From: Acetobacter fabarum | GTDB lineage: Bacteria > Pseudomonadota > Alphaproteobacteria > Acetobacterales > Acetobacteraceae | Reading direction: 5' to 3' | Length of the DNA stretch: 64,000 nucleotides | NCBI RefSeq assembly: GCF_011516925.1 | Contig: NZ_WOTG01000001.1 | Coordinates: 248,001 to 312,000, forward strand | Shown: one piece after another, positions 56,004 through 64,000 of the stretch | Layout of the letters: each line of letters begins with the position of its first letter | Numbering within the stretch: position 1 is the first letter of the stretch | Made by a program: the position numbers and the translations under genes | The notes under the pieces: generated by a model | Databases searched by the model: none | What the model was told of the DNA's origin: nothing | The model's input: the letters and a program-made list of their open reading frames with translations, nothing else

Positions 56004-58150
56004 GCACTCTTCTGGCTTCCTTTGGGTTTGCACCTTTGCTGCCGTTGTGGCTGCTGGCCATACTGGGCGTTGCGGCACTGGGCCTATGCGGGTGGAGCCT
56101 GTTCCAGCGCACGGGGGGAGCCATTTTGCGCCTGTGCGCCATAGGTATGGTGCTGCTGTGGCTGGCCGGGCCACAACGTTACCACGAGCAGCGGCGCGCG
56201 CTCCCCCAGACTGCACTTCTGGTAGTGGACCAGTCCCCCTCCATGGCGCTGGACCAGCGTGCCGCCATTGCCCGGCAGGTGGCGGACGCACTGGCGCAGG
56301 CCAAGGTGGAGGGGCTGAACCTCCGCACCGTAACCGTACGCGGTGCTGCACGTGATGGCACAAAACTGTTTGACGCGCTGGATCAGGCCGCAGCCGACAT
56401 TCCCCCCGCCCAGTTTGCCGGGGCCATGATGGTTACTGATGGGGAGGTCAGCGATGTTCCCGCCACCCTGCCCGAGCGCCTGCGCCCCATGCAGGACAAT
56501 GGCAGCCGCACAACCCTGCCCCTGCACGTTCTGCTCACCGCCAGCACGGAGCAGAAAGACCGCAAGCTGAGCATCCTTCAGGCTCCCCCCTACGCCATTG
56601 CGGGCCAGAGCGCCAAACTGCGCGTGCAGGTAGATGACATGGGACCGGGCACGCAGGCAGGCACACCGGCAGAGCTGACGGTCCGGGTGAATGGGGAGGA
56701 ACCGCAGCACATTTCTGTCCTGAGCGGGATGCCGCAGGAAATTACCGTGCCCGTAACCCAGCCGGGGCCACTGCTGGTCAGCCTGTCCGCCTCGGCCCTG
56801 CCGGGGGAAGTCTCGGAACTGAACAACCAGACCGTAGCCCATATTACCGGCATACGGGACCGGCTGAAGGTGCTGCTGATCTCGGGCACACCCAATCAGG
56901 GGGAACGGGTCTGGCGCCGGCTGCTCAAGGCGGACCCTTCGGTTGATCTGATCCACTTTACCATTCTGCGCCCCCCCGAAAAGGACGATGGCACCCCCCT
57001 GTCCGACCTTGCGCTGATTGCATTCCCCGTGCGCGAGCTGTTTCAGGACAAGATCAACCAGTTTGACCTGATCATCCTTGATGGGTTTGAAAACCGGCAT
57101 ATTCTGCCGCACAGTTATCTGGAAAATATTGCAGGCTTTGTCCGCCGCGGGGGTGGCCTGCTCCTGACCGCCGGACCCGAATTTATTGGCCCCGGTTCCT
57201 TGCAGGATACTCCGGTGGGGGACGTGCTGCCCGCCCACGTAACCCCTGACCAGAGCAGCATGCTCGTCAGCCGCTTCCGCCCCACCCTGACCGATACCGG
57301 GCGCAGGCACCCTGTTACGGCATCACTTCCCGGTGCGCCAAAAGCGGGTGCACAGGTCAACAGTGCTACAGCCGTACCGGGCCTGTGGGGGCCGTGGTAC
57401 CGCGCCCTGCACCCCGACAGCACCCATGGTGAGGTACTGATGAATGGACCCGATAACAGCCCCCTGCTGGTGCTGGATCGGGTTGATCAGGGCCGGATTG
57501 CGCTGCTTCTGTCTGACCAGATATGGCTATGGTCACGCGGGGAGGATGGCGGCGGCCCGCAGGCCGAACTGCTCCGCCGCATTTCGCACTGGCTGATGAA
57601 AGAGCCGGAACTGGAGGAGGAGCAGCTTACAGCCAGTATAAGCGCCAATACGCTCCACATTACCCGCCACAGTGTGGGCACACCTGCGGCCACCACCCTT
57701 ACCCTGACCTCCCCCACCGGGCAGAGCAGCACCGTGCCCATGCACGCATCCGCACAGGAAGGCACCCAGACAGCACAACTGCCCATAACGGAGTCCGGTA
57801 TCTGGCGTATTTCCGATGGCACACGCACAACCTATGCGGCACCTGAACCAGAAAACACGCGTGAGCTAACCGACCTGCGCGCGACCGCAACCCGTCTGGC
57901 GGATGTGGTCAAACAGAGTGGCGGGGGTATTTTCTGGCTCGGTGACAGCACAGCCAGCCTGCATGCCCCCACGCCAAGACTGGTTGCATCAGGCGCGCTA
58001 CACGGGGCGGACTGGCTGGGCTTTGCCCGGCGCGATGCACATCTGGTAACGGGCAGAACACCCATACCCCTCCTGCCCGCTCCTCTAGCCATGGTGCTCG
58101 CCCTTTTGCTGCTGTTTGGCGCATGGTGGCGGGAAGGACGGACCCGATAG
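56000..58150 (+). CDS. Membrane protein with VWA-like and glutamine amidotransferase-like domains
   Basis: Protein of 716 residues, ATGA overlap with the previous gene. Two N-terminal membrane helices are at about 10-30 and 38-55. A VWA-like domain starts at ALLVVDQSPSMALDQRAAIA, with an intact DxSxS motif. A flavodoxin/GATase1-like domain contains LKVLLISGTPNQGERVWRRLL, FDLIILDGFENRH and VRRGGGLLLTAGPEF. A final membrane helix lies at about 690-708. Such proteins occur as the last large member of MoxR-DUF58-DUF4159 clusters; no biochemical function is established. Confidence 0.85.
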   Translation: MSTLLASFGFAPLLPLWLLAILGVAALGLCGWSLFQRTGGAILRLCAIGMVLLWLAGPQRYHEQRRALPQTALLVVDQSPSMALDQRAAIARQVADALAQAKVEGLNLRTVTVRGAARDGTKLFDALDQAAADIPPAQFAGAMMVTDGEVSDVPATLPERLRPMQDNGSRTTLPLHVLLTASTEQKDRKLSILQAPPYAIAGQSAKLRVQVDDMGPGTQAGTPAELTVRVNGEEPQHISVLSGMPQEITVPVTQPGPLLVSLSASALPGEVSELNNQTVAHITGIRDRLKVLLISGTPNQGERVWRRLLKADPSVDLIHFTILRPPEKDDGTPLSDLALIAFPVRELFQDKINQFDLIILDGFENRHILPHSYLENIAGFVRRGGGLLLTAGPEFIGPGSLQDTPVGDVLPAHVTPDQSSMLVSRFRPTLTDTGRRHPVTASLPGAPKAGAQVNSATAVPGLWGPWYRALHPDSTHGEVLMNGPDNSPLLVLDRVDQGRIALLLSDQIWLWSRGEDGGGPQAELLRRISHWLMKEPELEEEQLTASISANTLHITRHSVGTPAATTLTLTSPTGQSSTVPMHASAQEGTQTAQLPITESGIWRISDGTRTTYAAPEPENTRELTDLRATATRLADVVKQSGGGIFWLGDSTASLHAPTPRLVASGALHGADWLGFARRDAHLVTGRTPIPLLPAPLAMVLALLLLFGAWWREGRTR

Positions 58151-58220
58151 GCTCCCGGAGCGTCTTTTCCGCTCCCATGGGCTGTGATACGTTAGCGGCT
58201 CCTGTATTGATGGACAGACA

Positions 58221-58814
58221 ATGACCCGTTTTCCACGCCTTGTTTCATCCGCTCTGCTGTTCAGCAGCCTTGCCATGTTTGCTGCGGTTCCGGCATTTGC
58301 TGATGATGCCGAAGATCAGGCTGCGGCGGCGGAATCCGCCGAAAAAGCGGAAAGCGCCAAGGCCGCCAAACGCGCAGCCCCGCCCACGGCCATTCCCGGT
58401 GCCGATGGCAGCGATGATGAAGCAGGGGAAGGCGGTGGCCATCCCAACAAGGATGTGGAACCCACAGTTGCACTGTTCGAGGCCATAAACCGGGGGAGTG
58501 TTTCCTCCGCGCGTGATGCCATTAACCGTGGTGCGGACCTGAACGGGCATAATATTCTGGGCCAGACACCGCTTGATATGTCCATCGACCTGAACCGTAA
58601 CCCCATTACCTTCCTGCTTCTGTCCCTGCGCAATTCCAGCAGCCTGCAGGGGAATGATAGCGTGGGAACGGTCAGCACATCCGACCTGCACGTAGGCAAC
58701 AGCAGTGTGGATATGGAAGACGATACCAAAAGCAAAACGCATGACCCGCGTTATGACCGCACGGGCGGGGCTGCCCAGCCTTCCATCGGCTTTCTGGGGT
58801 TTGGTGGCAGCTAA
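58221..58814 (+). CDS. Secreted ankyrin-repeat-like protein of unknown function
   Basis: Protein of 197 residues. The signal peptide is cleaved near residue 27 (AFADD). An alanine-, lysine- and glutamate-rich linker follows (about 28-75). One recognisable ankyrin-like unit, FEAINRGSVSSARDAINRGADLNGHNILGQTPLDMSI, spans about 88-125; the rest is Ser/Asp rich and probably disordered. Periplasmic. It starts 70 bases after the 716-residue gene and may be its downstream partner. A strong terminator follows. Confidence 0.75.
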   Translation: MTRFPRLVSSALLFSSLAMFAAVPAFADDAEDQAAAAESAEKAESAKAAKRAAPPTAIPGADGSDDEAGEGGGHPNKDVEPTVALFEAINRGSVSSARDAINRGADLNGHNILGQTPLDMSIDLNRNPITFLLLSLRNSSSLQGNDSVGTVSTSDLHVGNSSVDMEDDTKSKTHDPRYDRTGGAAQPSIGFLGFGGS

Positions 58815-58844
58815 GCCACCTGCCCGCCCTGCCGGACTACACAT

Positions 58845-58877
58845 AAAAAAAGGGGCACCAGAAGTGCCCCTTTTTTT
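58845..58877. terminator. Bidirectional terminator between the ankyrin-like gene and ccrM
   Basis: GGGGCAC at 58852-58858 pairs with GTGCCCC at 58864-58870; seven T follow and seven A precede. Confidence 0.93.
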
Positions 58878-58903
58878 ATAACTTCAAGCTATGTCGTCAG
58901 GCT

Positions 58904-60007
58904 TTACAGCGCGACTGTAGCCCCCAGACTTTCCTGCCGCAGCACATCCAGCGGGAGCAACACGCCTTCACGCTCGAAGTGCCAGAATGTCCAGCCATTG
59001 CATGAGGGGGCGTTGGTCAGCATGGCCCCCATTTTATGGATTGAGCCACGCTTGGCACCACTGATCAGCGTGCCATCTGCGGCAACTGTAGCCTGAATAC
59101 GCTGTTTTTTATCACTCAGCACTGTTCCGGCCACAAGTGCGCCCTGCTCCACCAGACTACCAAAAGGCACACGCGGGGCTTCGCGCTTATCCTGCGTGGT
59201 CTGTATGGCATCATCATCCAGGGGCACTTCGCTGGCCACGCGGGCTCTGGCGGCTTCCACATAATCCGGGTGCCGCTCAATGCCTACAAAATGGCGGCGC
59301 AGGCGGCGGGCCATGGCGGCCGTAGTGCCAGAGCCGGAGAACGGGTCAAGCACCACATCATTGACCGTGGTGGACGCCAGCAGCACACGATGGAGCAGAC
59401 TTTCAGGCTTCTGGGTGGGGTGGAGCTTCAGCCCATGTTCGTTCCGCAGGCGCTCATTGCCTGTGCAGAGCGGCAGATACCAGTCCGAGCGCATCTGCAC
59501 GTCATCATTCAGCGCCTTCATGGCCTGATAGTTGAAGCGGTAGCGGCTATCCTGACTGCGGGCAGCCCAGATGAGCGTTTCGTGCGCATTGGTAAAGCGA
59601 CGGCCACGGAAGTTGGGCATGGGGTTGGACTTGCGCCAGACCACATCATTCAGGATCCAGAACCCAAGGTCCTGCAGAATAGCCCCGAGGCGGAAGATGT
59701 TATGGTAGGAACCAATCACCCAGATTGTTCCATCCTTATGCAGCAGACGGCGGGCTTCGCTCAGCCATTCCCGCGTGAAGCGGTCGTATTCCTGCAGGTC
59801 GGAAAACTTGTCCCAGTCATCATCCACGCCATCAACAACGCTGTCGTCCGGGCGGCGGAGTTCCCCCCGAAGCTGCAGGTTGTACGGTGGGTCGGCAAAA
59901 ATGCAGTCCACTGAGCCCGAAGGCAGGGTGCGCATGGTCTCCACGCATTCACCCCGCAGGATTTCGTCTAGGGGGAGGTCCATGGAAACTGCTTTTGCGC
60001 CGCTCAT
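58904..60007 (-). CDS. ccrM: CcrM-type adenine DNA methyltransferase (GANTC)
   Basis: Protein of 367 residues from the ATG at 60007, which overlaps the rnhB stop; an ATG at 59983 would give 359. Beta-class N6-adenine methylase: the catalytic motif [10 protein letters not shown] precedes the SAM motif [16 protein letters not shown]. The C-terminal RAMA domain ([33 protein letters not shown]) is typical of CcrM. In Alphaproteobacteria CcrM methylates GANTC near the end of replication and so couples promoters to the cell cycle. No restriction partner is present. Confidence 0.93.
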   Translation of the reverse strand: MSGAKAVSMDLPLDEILRGECVETMRTLPSGSVDCIFADPPYNLQLRGELRRPDDSVVDGVDDDWDKFSDLQEYDRFTREWLSEARRLLHKDGTIWVIGSYHNIFRLGAILQDLGFWILNDVVWRKSNPMPNFRGRRFTNAHETLIWAARSQDSRYRFNYQAMKALNDDVQMRSDWYLPLCTGNERLRNEHGLKLHPTQKPESLLHRVLLASTTVNDVVLDPFSGSGTTAAMARRLRRHFVGIERHPDYVEAARARVASEVPLDDDAIQTTQDKREAPRVPFGSLVEQGALVAGTVLSDKKQRIQATVAADGTLISGAKRGSIHKMGAMLTNAPSCNGWTFWHFEREGVLLPLDVLRQESLGATVAL

Positions 60008-60633
60008 GCCCGGGTCTCCGTTTTCAAATGTTCTAGCTGCTGGCGTACGGTGCCAAATGTTTTTCTGTGGTGCGGGGTTACACCCGTTTGCAGCAGAGCC
60101 CGGCGATGAACCGCCGTGCCGTAACCTGCATTTTTTTCCCATCCATAATCGGGCCAGCGCACATTCAGCCGCGCCATGATGCGGTCACGCACCACCTTGG
60201 CCATAATGGAGGCCGCGGCAATGGACAGGCTCACCCCGTCCCCACCCACGATGGCCTCTGCACTACACCCGAAATCCGGAATTTTGTTGCCATCAACAAG
60301 CACATGGTCAGGCCGGACCGGCAGGCGGGCAACTGCACGCTGCATGGCAAGGTGGGACGCATGGTAGATGTTGATACGGTCAATTTCCGCCGTGGAGGCG
60401 GCACCCACGCCAATGGCCACACCGGGCACATGGGGCAGACGCTCGGCAATGGCCTCACGCAATGCGGGTTTTAATTTTTTGGAATCATCAATAACGGCAG
60501 CAAGATCATCCGGCACGCCACGGGCAAACACCACGGCGGCGGCCACAACCGGACCGGCAAGCGGGCCACGGCCCACTTCATCCACTCCGGCGACCAAGCC
60601 GCCATGCTGTTGTTCCCGCCTAAAGTCCGGCAT
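60004..60633 (-). CDS. rnhB: Ribonuclease HII
   Basis: Protein of 209 residues. The first catalytic block is [23 protein letters not shown], followed by [16 protein letters not shown] and ILVDG-type [11 protein letters not shown]. It nicks RNA in RNA-DNA hybrids and removes misincorporated ribonucleotides. GGAAGGG lies six bases upstream of the ATG. It forms an operon with ccrM (ATGA overlap), an order known in other Alphaproteobacteria. Confidence 0.95.
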   Translation of the reverse strand: MPDFRREQQHGGLVAGVDEVGRGPLAGPVVAAAVVFARGVPDDLAAVIDDSKKLKPALREAIAERLPHVPGVAIGVGAASTAEIDRINIYHASHLAMQRAVARLPVRPDHVLVDGNKIPDFGCSAEAIVGGDGVSLSIAAASIMAKVVRDRIMARLNVRWPDYGWEKNAGYGTAVHRRALLQTGVTPHHRKTFGTVRQQLEHLKTETRA

Positions 60634-60658
60634 TGCATCCCTTCCCGTCCGCTTGAAA

Positions 60659-60742
60659 CGACTCGGTTAAAATTACCGAGTCGCAGCAATTGCGACTCCG
60701 TAGGGAAGGAAAAGCATTTTTTTACCCGGGTGCGCAAGAGTC
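60659..60742 (-). promoter_or_regulatory. Cluster of four GANTC sites in the rnhB-ccrM upstream region
   Basis: GANTC sites are at 60660-60664, 60678-60682, 60694-60698 and 60738-60742. The first two lie in the arms of a perfect nine-base inverted repeat (CGACTCGGT 60659-60667, ACCGAGTCG 60675-60683, spacer seven). The gene downstream encodes the GANTC methylase itself, so methylation feedback is plausible. Confidence 0.6.
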
Positions 60743-60757
60743 CCGGTCAAATGATTT

Positions 60758-61063
60758 TTAGGAACGGCTACGACGGGGGAAGAAGAGCCAGCCGAGCAGA
60801 ACACCCACAACCGAGACAATACCCAATGAAAGCAAGGGCTTATCCCGCACAAAAGTGACTGCTTTTTCAACCACGCCCTCACCTTCCTCATACAGATCGG
60901 CAAAATCTTCCTGCATGTGTGCGGTGAACTGGTCGAGCTTTCCGTCCGCCTGAAGACCGATATCGCCGGTCAGACCACCAGCGGCATCCTTGACATGTCC
61001 CTGAACGTCCCGAACCTTGGCGTCGATCTTGTTTTCGATGATGTCGATTTTATCTTTAGCCAT
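60758..61063 (-). CDS. CsbD-like protein with C-terminal membrane anchor
   Basis: Protein of 101 residues from the ATG at 61063, which has AAGGAG eight bases upstream. The N-terminal half (KIDAKVRDVQGHVKDAAGGLTGD) has the CsbD-like repeat pattern. The middle is acidic and the C-terminal part has one membrane helix, LLSLGIVSVVGVLLGWLFF, followed by RRSRS. The tail resembles DUF883 (ElaB/YqjD) proteins that associate with the inner membrane and sometimes ribosomes. Stress-related by analogy only. Confidence 0.75.
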   Translation of the reverse strand: MAKDKIDIIENKIDAKVRDVQGHVKDAAGGLTGDIGLQADGKLDQFTAHMQEDFADLYEEGEGVVEKAVTFVRDKPLLSLGIVSVVGVLLGWLFFPRRSRS

Positions 61064-61175
61064 GACGACTTTCTCCTTTTTTGAACCATTCCGTAACGGC
61101 CCGCGCATGGAAGCGACCGGAGATCTGCACGATCGCCTGTTGCATCAGACCGCAAAAACGCGTCTCTGACTAGGC

Positions 61176-62570
61176 ATGCCTTCTCCGACGTCCACACAAC
61201 TGACTGCGCTCATTGTTGGTTCCATGTTTTTTATGGAACAGCTTGATGGCACCATTCTGGCAACGGCCCTGCCTTCCATCGCCCATAGCCTGCATGTGGA
61301 CACGGTCGCCACGTCTGTTGCCCTGACGTCCTATATTATCGGGCTGGCCATTTTTATTCCCGCATCTGGTGCGCTGGCTGACCGTCTGGGCAGCCGCACG
61401 ATCCTGATGGTGGCAATCTGCATTTTTGTGGGCAGTTCAATTTTTTGCGGTACCGCCCACTCTCTGCTGTTTCTGGCCATCATGCGCACCATACAGGGCA
61501 TTGGTGGTGCCCTTATGGTGCCCGTGGGGCGGCTGGCGGTTATTCGCAGCACCCCAGCGGACCAGCTTGTACGCACCATGACATGGATGATGCTGCCAGC
61601 CACCCTCGGCCCCCTGCTGGGGCCTGTGGTGGGGGGGTATATTACCTCCTGGCTGACATGGCGGTGGAATTTTTACCTGAATATTCCTGTCGGTGTGGTC
61701 GGGCTGTTCCTGACCTACCGCTTTATCCCCGAAGTACGCGAACCCTCCCCCCCTCCGTTTGATCTCAAAGGCCTGTTTCTGGCAGGGGGCGGGCTGGCGG
61801 TGCTGTCTGTTTTTGCAGAACTGTTCAGCCACGGTACAGGCTCGCCTGCACTTGTTACGGCCCTTTTATGCACAGGCCTGCTGCTGCTGGGCATTTACAC
61901 CCATCACGCAGGGCGTACGTCTTTTCCGCTCCTGGACCTGCGGCTTATGCGCTTCCAGACCTTTCGCATTTCCGTTTTTGGGGGAGCGGCATCACGCATT
62001 GCGGTGGGGTCTTTGCCGTTTCTGCTCCCGTCCTTCCTGCAGATCGGGGCGGGGCTGAGCGCGGCACAGAGCGGGCTTGTCACCTTTGTGGCTCCACTGG
62101 GGGCCATTGCCATGCGCCCCTTTGTGCCGGCACTGCTCAAGCGCTGGGGGTTCCGCACCATTCTCATGGCCAATGGCTCATCCGCGGCACTGGTCTTTGC
62201 CTTGATCGCCCTTTTCCGCCCGAGCTACCCTTTATGGCTGCTCTCGCTTGTGCTCACACTGGCCGGGGCGGCCCAGTCGCTCCAGTTTTCGGCTTATAAC
62301 ACCGTTGCCTATGCCGACATTCCGCAGGACCGGATGAGTGCGGCCACCAGCCTGTATTCCACCATGCAGCAGATCATGCTTTCGGCCGGAATCTGCATTG
62401 CCGCAGGCACCCTGACCGTGCTGAGCAGGCTGCACCATAACACCCCTGCAAACATGACCGATTTTGCACTCGGCTTTGTTGTGACTGGCGGCATCTCCCT
62501 GCTGGCCGTGCCGCTATGCGCCGCACTTTCGCCTTCTGCAGGGGCAAACATGAGCGGTAACCGCCGTTAA
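61176..62570 (+). CDS. MFS transporter, DHA2-like drug exporter
   Basis: Protein of 464 residues with about 13-14 hydrophobic segments. The start FFMEQLDGTILATALPSIAHSL and motif A (ALADRLGSRTILM) place it in the major facilitator superfamily, drug:H+ antiporter type 2, with motif C-like ATLGPLLGPVVGGYI. Exported compound unknown. It is divergent from the CsbD-like gene and precedes the RND efflux operon, but is separated from it by 178 bases. Confidence 0.88.
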   Translation: MPSPTSTQLTALIVGSMFFMEQLDGTILATALPSIAHSLHVDTVATSVALTSYIIGLAIFIPASGALADRLGSRTILMVAICIFVGSSIFCGTAHSLLFLAIMRTIQGIGGALMVPVGRLAVIRSTPADQLVRTMTWMMLPATLGPLLGPVVGGYITSWLTWRWNFYLNIPVGVVGLFLTYRFIPEVREPSPPPFDLKGLFLAGGGLAVLSVFAELFSHGTGSPALVTALLCTGLLLLGIYTHHAGRTSFPLLDLRLMRFQTFRISVFGGAASRIAVGSLPFLLPSFLQIGAGLSAAQSGLVTFVAPLGAIAMRPFVPALLKRWGFRTILMANGSSAALVFALIALFRPSYPLWLLSLVLTLAGAAQSLQFSAYNTVAYADIPQDRMSAATSLYSTMQQIMLSAGICIAAGTLTVLSRLHHNTPANMTDFALGFVVTGGISLLAVPLCAALSPSAGANMSGNRR

Positions 62571-62630
62571 GCGCACGCTTTTAACGCACAAATTACATAG
62601 CGAAATGTTATTTTATGCACGGTTTCAATG

Positions 62631-62718
62631 AGGAGGCTTGCACTTGGACAAAGAGTTCAGCACAGTTCCCTCTGTAAACAGGGTGCCCCTATGCACAGCG
62701 TTCCCCTGCATTTTCTGA
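62631..62718 (+). promoter_or_regulatory. Strong Shine-Dalgarno site and possible 24-codon leader peptide before the RND adaptor gene
   Basis: AGGAGG at 62631-62636 is followed after seven bases by TTG at 62644. The frame runs 24 codons to TGA at 62716-62718 (MDKEFSTVPSVNR then VPLCTAFPCIF). The adaptor ATG at 62749 lacks a comparable ribosome site. A second small frame, ATG 62628 to TAA 62759, overlaps the adaptor start. Confidence 0.35.
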
Positions 62719-62748
62719 CGCAACTTAGGTTAACGAACAGCGCACCTC

Positions 62749-63957
62749 ATGGACGATAACTCTCCGCCCTCCGCCTCCCCCGCCAAGCCGCGTTCCTCCA
62801 AAAAGCGCCTGCTTCTGACGGGTGGTGCCGTGGTGGCCGCCTGTATTCTGGGCTTTGCCTTCCTGCGCCCGCAGGCAGGCCACAAAACGCACCACGGCGC
62901 GGCTGATTCCAGCCAGAGCCAGCCTGTAGCGGTACAGACAGTGCACGCCGGCAGTATGCCCGTGGAACTGACCGAACTGGGCACGGTTGTCCCCATTACC
63001 AACGTAACCGTGCAGACCCGTGTGGAAGGCTACCTGATGCAGGTGCTTTTTACCGAAGGCCAGCACGTGCATAAGGGTGACCTGCTCGCCCTGATCGACC
63101 CCCGCCCCTATCAGGTACAACTGGAGCAGTATGAAGGCCAGCTTGCTCAGGACAAGGCACAGCTTGAACAGGCAAGGGTGGACAGCGGGCGCTACCAGCG
63201 CCTGATCAAGCAGGACAGTATTGACGCCAAAACCGCACGCGACCAGCAGTTTACGGTTCAGCAGCTTGAAGGCACGGTCAAGGCTGATCAGGCACTGGTG
63301 GATAACCAGAAGCTGCAACTGATCTACTGCCACATTATTGCGCCAGTGGATGGGCGCATTGGCATTCGTGCAGTGGATCAGGGCAACTACGTGGCGGCCG
63401 GCCAGTCCGGCGGGCTGGCGGTGTTGACACAGATGCAGCCTATCTCGGTCATTTTCACGCTGCCGCAAGACCAGTTGCCCGAAGTATTTGCCCAGCTACA
63501 GGCGCGCAAATCGCTCCCTGTTTCGGCCTGGAACAGTTCCAACACACAAAAAATAGCCGATGGCACGGTCAGCACGCTGGACAGCCAGATTGACACGGCA
63601 ACCGGCACCGTGCGCCTGCGCGCCATTTTTACCAATGAGGACGAACACCTCTTCCCCAACCAGTTTGTTAACGCACGCCTGCTGGTTAAAACGCTGGACC
63701 ACGTTCTGCTCCTGCCCACAACCGCTGTGCAGACCGGCCCCTCCGGCCTGTTCGTATATGTTGTCAAGGATGATGACACGGTCAGCGTCCAGCCCGTGAC
63801 CACCGGCATTTCCAACGGTACGCTCAGCGTTGTCACCTCCGGGCTGAAGGAAGGCGACAGGGTGGTTACGGACGGCACAGACCATTTGCGCGCCGGAATC
63901 AAGGTGAGCATTCCCACCACGGCTCCCACCCCAGCACCGGACCATGCCACGCCGTGA
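62749..63957 (+). CDS. RND efflux periplasmic adaptor subunit (MdtA/AcrA-like)
   Basis: Protein of 402 residues with an N-terminal membrane helix at about 20-42. The lipoyl half-motif is VEGYLMQVLFTEGQHVHKGD, then a coiled-coil hairpin, then the second half IIAPVDGRIGIRAVDQGNYV. Beta-barrel and membrane-proximal domains follow (TVRLRAIFTNEDEHLFPNQFVNARL). It bridges the RND pump to an outer-membrane channel. Sequence is closest in style to MdtA, which works with MdtBC. The stop overlaps the next start (GTGA). Confidence 0.93.
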   Translation: MDDNSPPSASPAKPRSSKKRLLLTGGAVVAACILGFAFLRPQAGHKTHHGAADSSQSQPVAVQTVHAGSMPVELTELGTVVPITNVTVQTRVEGYLMQVLFTEGQHVHKGDLLALIDPRPYQVQLEQYEGQLAQDKAQLEQARVDSGRYQRLIKQDSIDAKTARDQQFTVQQLEGTVKADQALVDNQKLQLIYCHIIAPVDGRIGIRAVDQGNYVAAGQSGGLAVLTQMQPISVIFTLPQDQLPEVFAQLQARKSLPVSAWNSSNTQKIADGTVSTLDSQIDTATGTVRLRAIFTNEDEHLFPNQFVNARLLVKTLDHVLLLPTTAVQTGPSGLFVYVVKDDDTVSVQPVTTGISNGTLSVVTSGLKEGDRVVTDGTDHLRAGIKVSIPTTAPTPAPDHATP

Positions 63958-64000
63958 ACCCATCTGCCATTTTCATCCGCAGGCCCGTTGCAACTACGCT
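63954..64000 (+). CDS. RND efflux pump permease, N-terminal fragment (MdtB-like)
   Basis: A GTG at 63954 overlaps the adaptor stop and opens a frame running off the window. The first 15 residues read MNPSAIFIRRPVATT, the usual start of RND inner-membrane pumps of the MdtB type just before the first membrane helix. Only 47 bases are visible. Confidence 0.8.
   Translation, partial: MNPSAIFIRRPVATT

Overview
The window reads as ordinary chromosome of an acetic acid bacterium (Acetobacteraceae, Alphaproteobacteria). I infer this from gene families and gene order: CcrM methyltransferase beside RnhB, FzlA, CarD, a RAMA-tailed methylase, the MoxR-DUF58-DUF4159 cluster and GC content near 60 percent. 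I cannot fix the genus. No insertion sequence, prophage, CRISPR array, rRNA or tRNA was seen, and coding density is very high. Almost every gene is a housekeeping or envelope gene, so the interest lies in fusions, regulatory sites and repeats rather than in an accessory island.

Layout. 1-4980: the tail of a gene (probably ftsX), a YdcF protein, S-formylglutathione hydrolase (minus), a bestrophin-like channel, CarD, and a TPR/glycosyltransferase-like protein. 5052-9382: an LpoA-like lipoprotein divergent from rsmI, a flavoprotein and FzlA. 9568-11509: minCDE. 11643-16456: an exporter-type ABC protein with a GntR regulator (minus) and a porin. 16548-23438: the envelope operon lptF-lptG-lptD-surA-rsmA, without pdxA. 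23435-28833 (minus): cfa, rplI-rpsR-rpsF, a GNAT protein, rpoD. 28989-31304 (minus): dnaG and a YqeY protein. 31480-37978: carA (with an N-terminal helix-turn-helix-like extension), carB, greA, ilvA. 38148-44411: gpmI, envC, ctpA, a YibQ-like deacetylase, rppH. 44542-51132 (minus): emrB and emrA, an MsbA-like ABC exporter, cca, a DUF1285 protein. 51234-58814: MoxR ATPase, DUF58, DUF4159, a large VWA/GATase-like membrane protein, a secreted ankyrin-like protein. 58904-61063 (minus): ccrM, rnhB, a CsbD-like membrane protein. 61176-64000: an MFS exporter and the start of an RND efflux operon.

How it fits together. Many genes serve envelope building and division: LPS transport (LptDFG), outer-membrane protein folding (SurA), peptidoglycan control (LpoA-like, EnvC-like, CtpA), division-site choice and constriction (MinCDE, FzlA). 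Replication and information genes (dnaG, rpoD, ccrM, rsmA, rsmI, greA, carD, S6/S18/L9) and export pumps fill most of the rest.

Most worth a second look: (1) an HTH-like domain fused in frame to CarA, preceded by two near-identical GGGAA-N5-TTCCC dyads; (2) a run of 14 C inside the DUF4159 gene, a candidate phase-variation tract in an uncharacterised MoxR/VWA system; (3) four GANTC sites packed upstream of rnhB-ccrM, suggesting methylation feedback; (4) an apparent CTG start for rsmA; (5) a strong AGGAGG site opening a possible 24-codon leader peptide ahead of the RND pump; (6) a TetR-type operator at the emrAB promoter with no local regulator gene.
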